This document shows, one piece after another, positions 5,836-7,803 of a DNA stretch of 7,803 nucleotides. The position numbers and the translations under genes are program-made. How positions within the stretch are numbered: the stretch's first letter is position 1; each line of letters opens with the position of its first letter. This stretch comes from Ruminococcus sp. Lineage in GTDB: Bacteria > Bacillota > Clostridia > Oscillospirales > Ruminococcaceae. The notes beneath the pieces were generated by a model that ran no database searches, was not told where the DNA came from, and worked only from the letters and a program-made list of their open reading frames with translations. The DNA lies in assembly GCA_023667165.1 (NCBI GenBank), contig JAMPAO010000001.1:114147-121949 (forward strand). The letters run 5' to 3'.

Positions 5836-6834
5836 ATGAAGATGAAAAAGACGCTTGCTGTCGTTGCTTCTTTTGCAATGGCTGCATCTATGGTTTCCGC
5901 GTTCTCCATGAGCGCATCCGCTCTTACAGAAGGTACAGTGATCGACTTTGAGGACGGCGACTGCTCGTTCGTTTATATGAACGTTGATTCCGGCGCAGAC
6001 GCTTCCATTCTTTCCGTTGAGGATTACGACGGATCAAAGCAGCTCAAGGTAGATGTTCAGAAAACAGGCATGGTTCCCAAGGTTTGGTTCGACCTCGATA
6101 AGATCACAGACAGAGCAAACACTGTTCAGATCAACAGCATTGAGCTTGATCTTACTTTTGTTCCCAAGAATGAAACAGACGCTGTAGGCTGGGCAGGTGG
6201 CGCTATCGGCGCGGCAGGCGGATTTGAGCAGTCCAATCCCGCAGCGTCCCAGAAGGATCCCGCATGGTCCGACGGACAGTGGTCCTGCGAGGACAACAAC
6301 GCTTACGAGCCGGGCATGGCTGCTAAGGTTCACGTTACAAGAAAGTTCCTGCTTCCTTCCACAAAGTACACCGAAACAGGTGCAAATCCTTTCTTCGGTA
6401 TCATGAGATGGGCTTCCGATATTGATTATGTAATGTATGTTGACAACGTTGTTCTTAAGGACAAGAACGGCAACGCTCTTCCCATAGGCTCTTTTGCCGC
6501 TGCCGAGGAAGCAGAGGGCGAGGCTGACCTTGAGGAGGGTGCAGCAGAGGAAGCAACCGAGGCTCCCGTTGAAGAGGCAACCGAAGCTCCCGCTGAAGAA
6601 GCAACCGAGGCTCCCGCAGTTGAAGAGGTTGCCGAAGAACCCGTTGCCGCTGTTACAGAGGAAGTAGTTACAGAGGCTGTTGCTGTTACAGAAGAGGTAG
6701 TTACAGAAGCTGCTCCCGCACCTGTTGCTGTTGAGGCTACTCCCGTTGCTCCCACAGGCAATACAACAGTTGCCGTTATCGCAGGCGTTATGGCTCTTGC
6801 CGGTGCTGCCGCAGTTGCAACAAAGAGAAAGTAA
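5836..6834 (+). CDS. Secreted surface protein, DFEDGD-type domain, single-domain paralogue
   Basis: 332 residues. The signal peptide is 1-29 (ASA at 27-29). The domain spans about 32-215 with DFEDGD (37-42), SKQLKVDV (67-74), PKVWFDLDKI (81-90) and MYVDNVVLKD (200-209), and is closely similar to domain 1 of the gene at 4093. It lacks the second domain of that protein. The linker (221-303) is very acidic and repetitive: EEATEAP three times with an 8-residue period (238-260), then VTEEVVTEA twice (273-281, 284-292). The end is VAPTGN (304-309), a hydrophobic stretch (310-328) and KRK. The start at 5836 follows AAGGAGG at 5819-5825; an in-frame upstream start at 5767 would put 23 residues before the signal peptide. 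Probable surface-anchored, possibly glycan-binding protein; the ligand is not known. Confidence 0.85.
   Translation: MKMKKTLAVVASFAMAASMVSAFSMSASALTEGTVIDFEDGDCSFVYMNVDSGADASILSVEDYDGSKQLKVDVQKTGMVPKVWFDLDKITDRANTVQINSIELDLTFVPKNETDAVGWAGGAIGAAGGFEQSNPAASQKDPAWSDGQWSCEDNNAYEPGMAAKVHVTRKFLLPSTKYTETGANPFFGIMRWASDIDYVMYVDNVVLKDKNGNALPIGSFAAAEEAEGEADLEEGAAEEATEAPVEEATEAPAEEATEAPAVEEVAEEPVAAVTEEVVTEAVAVTEEVVTEAAPAPVAVEATPVAPTGNTTVAVIAGVMALAGAAAVATKRK
6547..6618 (+). repeat. Three 24-bp in-frame tandem repeats in the acidic linker
   Basis: Three units encode EEATEAP plus Val or Ala, differing mainly at third codon positions (GAG/GAA, GTT/GCT/GCA). The change at synonymous sites indicates selection on the peptide rather than recent slippage alone. 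Confidence 0.85.
6652..6711 (+). repeat. Two-copy VTEEVVTEA-coding repeat
   Basis: Residues 273-281 and 284-292 of the gene at 5836 repeat VTEEVVTEA with an 11-residue (33-bp) period. It is part of the extended linker before the anchoring signal. Confidence 0.75.
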
Positions 6835-6849
6835 TTTAAGAGATTTTAC

Positions 6850-6888
6850 AAAAGGCTGCCTGTTTTACGGGCAGTCTTTTTCTTTTTT
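6850..6888 (+). terminator. Rho-independent terminator after the third surface gene
   Basis: AAAAGGCTGCC (6850-6860) pairs with GGCAGTCTTTT (6870-6880), with one G-T pair, and is followed by TCTTTTTT. It lies about 15 bp after the stop codon. Confidence 0.92.
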
Positions 6889-6916
6889 GTAAAAATATGG
6901 GCAAATGTTGTATAAT
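6887..6916 (+). promoter_or_regulatory. Possible additional upstream promoter of the fourth surface gene
   Basis: TTGTAA (6887-6892), an 18-bp spacer and TATAAT (6911-6916). The -10 is perfect and the -35 moderate. The -35 overlaps the T tract of the preceding terminator. It would give a longer transcript than the promoter at 6956-6984. Confidence 0.4.
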
Positions 6917-6940
6917 ATGCTGTAATTATACGTTGTTTTT

Positions 6941-6984
6941 TGTGCGAAATTTACCTTGAAAACACTAATGTAAAATGTTATAAT
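6941..6984 (+). promoter_or_regulatory. Main promoter of the fourth surface gene with an upstream TGTGCGA box
   Basis: TTGAAA (6956-6961), a 17-bp spacer and TATAAT (6979-6984). TGTGCGA at 6941-6947 begins 15 bp before the -35, as at 5704. The estimated start is near 6991, with a leader of about 56 nt. Confidence 0.85.
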
Positions 6985-7004
6985 AATTGTACAAATATTT
7001 TTGC

Positions 7005-7024
7005 GTCATATTGTATGATATGAC
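7005..7024 (+). promoter_or_regulatory. 5' leader hairpin of the fourth surface gene
   Basis: GTCATAT (7005-7011) pairs perfectly with ATATGAC (7018-7024) around a 6-nt loop, ending seven bases before the ribosome binding site AAAGGAG (7032-7038). It is similar in placement to the leader hairpins of the second and third surface genes. Confidence 0.5.
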
Positions 7025-7046
7025 AACTGAAAAAGGAGAATTAGCT

Positions 7047-7778
7047 ATGAAATTTAAGAAAATTGCAGCGGCTTTCACCGCAGCGGCTATGGCTGTTACT
7101 ATGGCAGCAGCAAGCGCATTTGCAGCAACTGTTGAGATGGATTCCGAGTACGTCGGCGCATGGGGCGCAGGAAAGTGTATTCCCAAGACCGAGCTGGAGG
7201 CTATCGGCGGCGATGTTAAGGTAACTCTCGACATCGAAACAAGAAACCTTGCAGGTACCGCAGATCAGTTCCTCTTGGCTCCCATGGATTATGATAATAG
7301 CTGGACAAGAATTACCGATCAGCTCACAACCGAGGGCGAGTATGCAAAGGCTGACGGATTTGTTGTTATCAACGAAAATCAGACAAGCTGCGAGTTCGTT
7401 ATCACTGCTGACACTATCGCTTCACTGGGCGACAGCGGTCTGGGTTTCCAGGTTCAGAACGTTATAATCAAGTCCGCCGAGCTGGAGGCAGGTTCGCCCG
7501 AGTCCGCTTTCACTATCATTGACGAGGCTCAGGTAGCCGATTACTGCTTCGGCGATCTCCCCTCCGACGAAGAAGCTCCCGCAGAAGAAGCTGCCGAGGA
7601 GGCTCCCGCTGAGGAAGCAGCTCCTGCCGAAACAGAAGCAGCTCCCGCAGAAACAGAGGCTGCTCCCGCTGCCGATTCCAACACAACATCTACCACAACA
7701 GGCAATGTTCCCGTTGCTGCTGTTGCTGTTGTTATGACTGCCGCAGGCGCTGCTGCTCTTATTTCCAAGAGAAAGTAA
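7047..7778 (+). CDS. Secreted surface protein with a different beta-rich domain and the same anchor
   Basis: 243 residues. The signal peptide is about 1-26 (AFA at 24-26). The globular part (about 28-150) lacks DFEDGD. It shows alternating hydrophobic strands: DVKVTLDIE (56-64), FLLAPMDYD (75-83), SCEFVIT (114-120) and GLGFQVQNVIIKSAEL (131-146). The last stretch resembles the final strands of carbohydrate-binding-type beta-sandwich domains in ruminococcal glycoside hydrolases, a recollection that needs a profile search. A linker of EEAPAEE and AAPAETE units (174-208) leads to STTTGN (215-220), a hydrophobic segment (221-239) and SKRK at the end. The ATG at 7047 is preferred over 6987, which precedes the leader hairpin, because AAAGGAG lies 8 bases upstream. 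Strong GCT/GCA/GTT and CCC codon bias suggests high expression. Confidence 0.82.
   Translation: MKFKKIAAAFTAAAMAVTMAAASAFAATVEMDSEYVGAWGAGKCIPKTELEAIGGDVKVTLDIETRNLAGTADQFLLAPMDYDNSWTRITDQLTTEGEYAKADGFVVINENQTSCEFVITADTIASLGDSGLGFQVQNVIIKSAELEAGSPESAFTIIDEAQVADYCFGDLPSDEEAPAEEAAEEAPAEEAAPAETEAAPAETEAAPAADSNTTSTTTGNVPVAAVAVVMTAAGAAALISKRK
7569..7670 (+). repeat. Glu/Ala/Pro linker repeats including two 21-bp units
   Basis: Residues 175-208 consist of EEAPAEEA-type units followed by AAPAETE twice (7617-7658, 7-residue period). The linker is acidic, Pro-spaced and low in complexity, as expected for a segment spanning the cell wall. Confidence 0.75.
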
Positions 7779-7803
7779 TTATACGCTGACTTACACCAAG
7801 CCG
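7779..7803 (+). other. Start of a 3' untranslated region, cut by the window edge
   Basis: Only 25 bases follow the last stop codon. A terminator could lie just beyond: the final bases ACCAAGCCG could be the first arm of a stem, but the partner is not visible. Confidence 0.2.

Noticed and set aside
6426..6761. Minus-strand frame rich in Ser/Ala/Val/Thr
   Set aside because: It is the antisense of the acidic linker repeats; similar antisense frames occur at 3632-3931 and 7541-7768 and arise from GAG/GAA/GCT codon composition.

Overview
The window looks like chromosomal DNA of a low-to-mid G+C Gram-positive bacterium, most likely a Ruminococcus-like member of the Oscillospiraceae (Clostridia). 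The grounds are strong AGGAGG-type ribosome binding sites, TTGAAA-N17-TATAAT promoters, T-tailed terminators, and secreted proteins with Glu/Ala/Thr/Pro-rich linkers and sortase-like C-termini. The assignment is an inference from style, not from a marker gene. All supported genes lie on the + strand.

Left part (1-298): no gene. It holds a perfect 16-bp inverted repeat followed by two imperfect copies of a 99-bp tandem repeat, each containing a CCGCC-GTAA-GGCGG hairpin. This ends at the ribosome binding site of the first gene.

Housekeeping-type operon (299-2653): a CPBP-family membrane protease homologue, a cytidylate-kinase-like P-loop protein and a SanA/YdcF-type DUF218 membrane-anchored protein. 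They are separated by only 25 and 26 bp, and a strong intrinsic terminator closes the unit.

Surface-protein array (2654-7803): four consecutive secreted proteins. Each has a signal peptide, a beta-rich (jelly-roll-like) domain, an acidic repetitive linker and a C-terminus built as TGN + hydrophobic stretch + KRK. The first three share one domain family (mature proteins starting near a DFEDGD motif). The second carries an additional, different domain, and the fourth has an unrelated-looking domain. Each gene has its own TTGAAA-N17-TATAAT promoter, and terminators follow the second and third genes, so the array is a set of separate transcription units rather than an operon.

The first gene of the array stands apart. 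Its promoter is preceded by three pairs of GTWACAA direct repeats at 11-bp spacing, resembling an OmpR/PhoB-type operator. Its codon choice is less biased, and its C-terminus runs past the KRK by nine residues. The other three have structured 5' leaders and codon use suggesting high expression. The likely joint role is a set of cell-surface, possibly carbohydrate-binding proteins attached through a non-canonical sorting signal. This is the most interesting system in the window, and its function cannot be proven from sequence alone.
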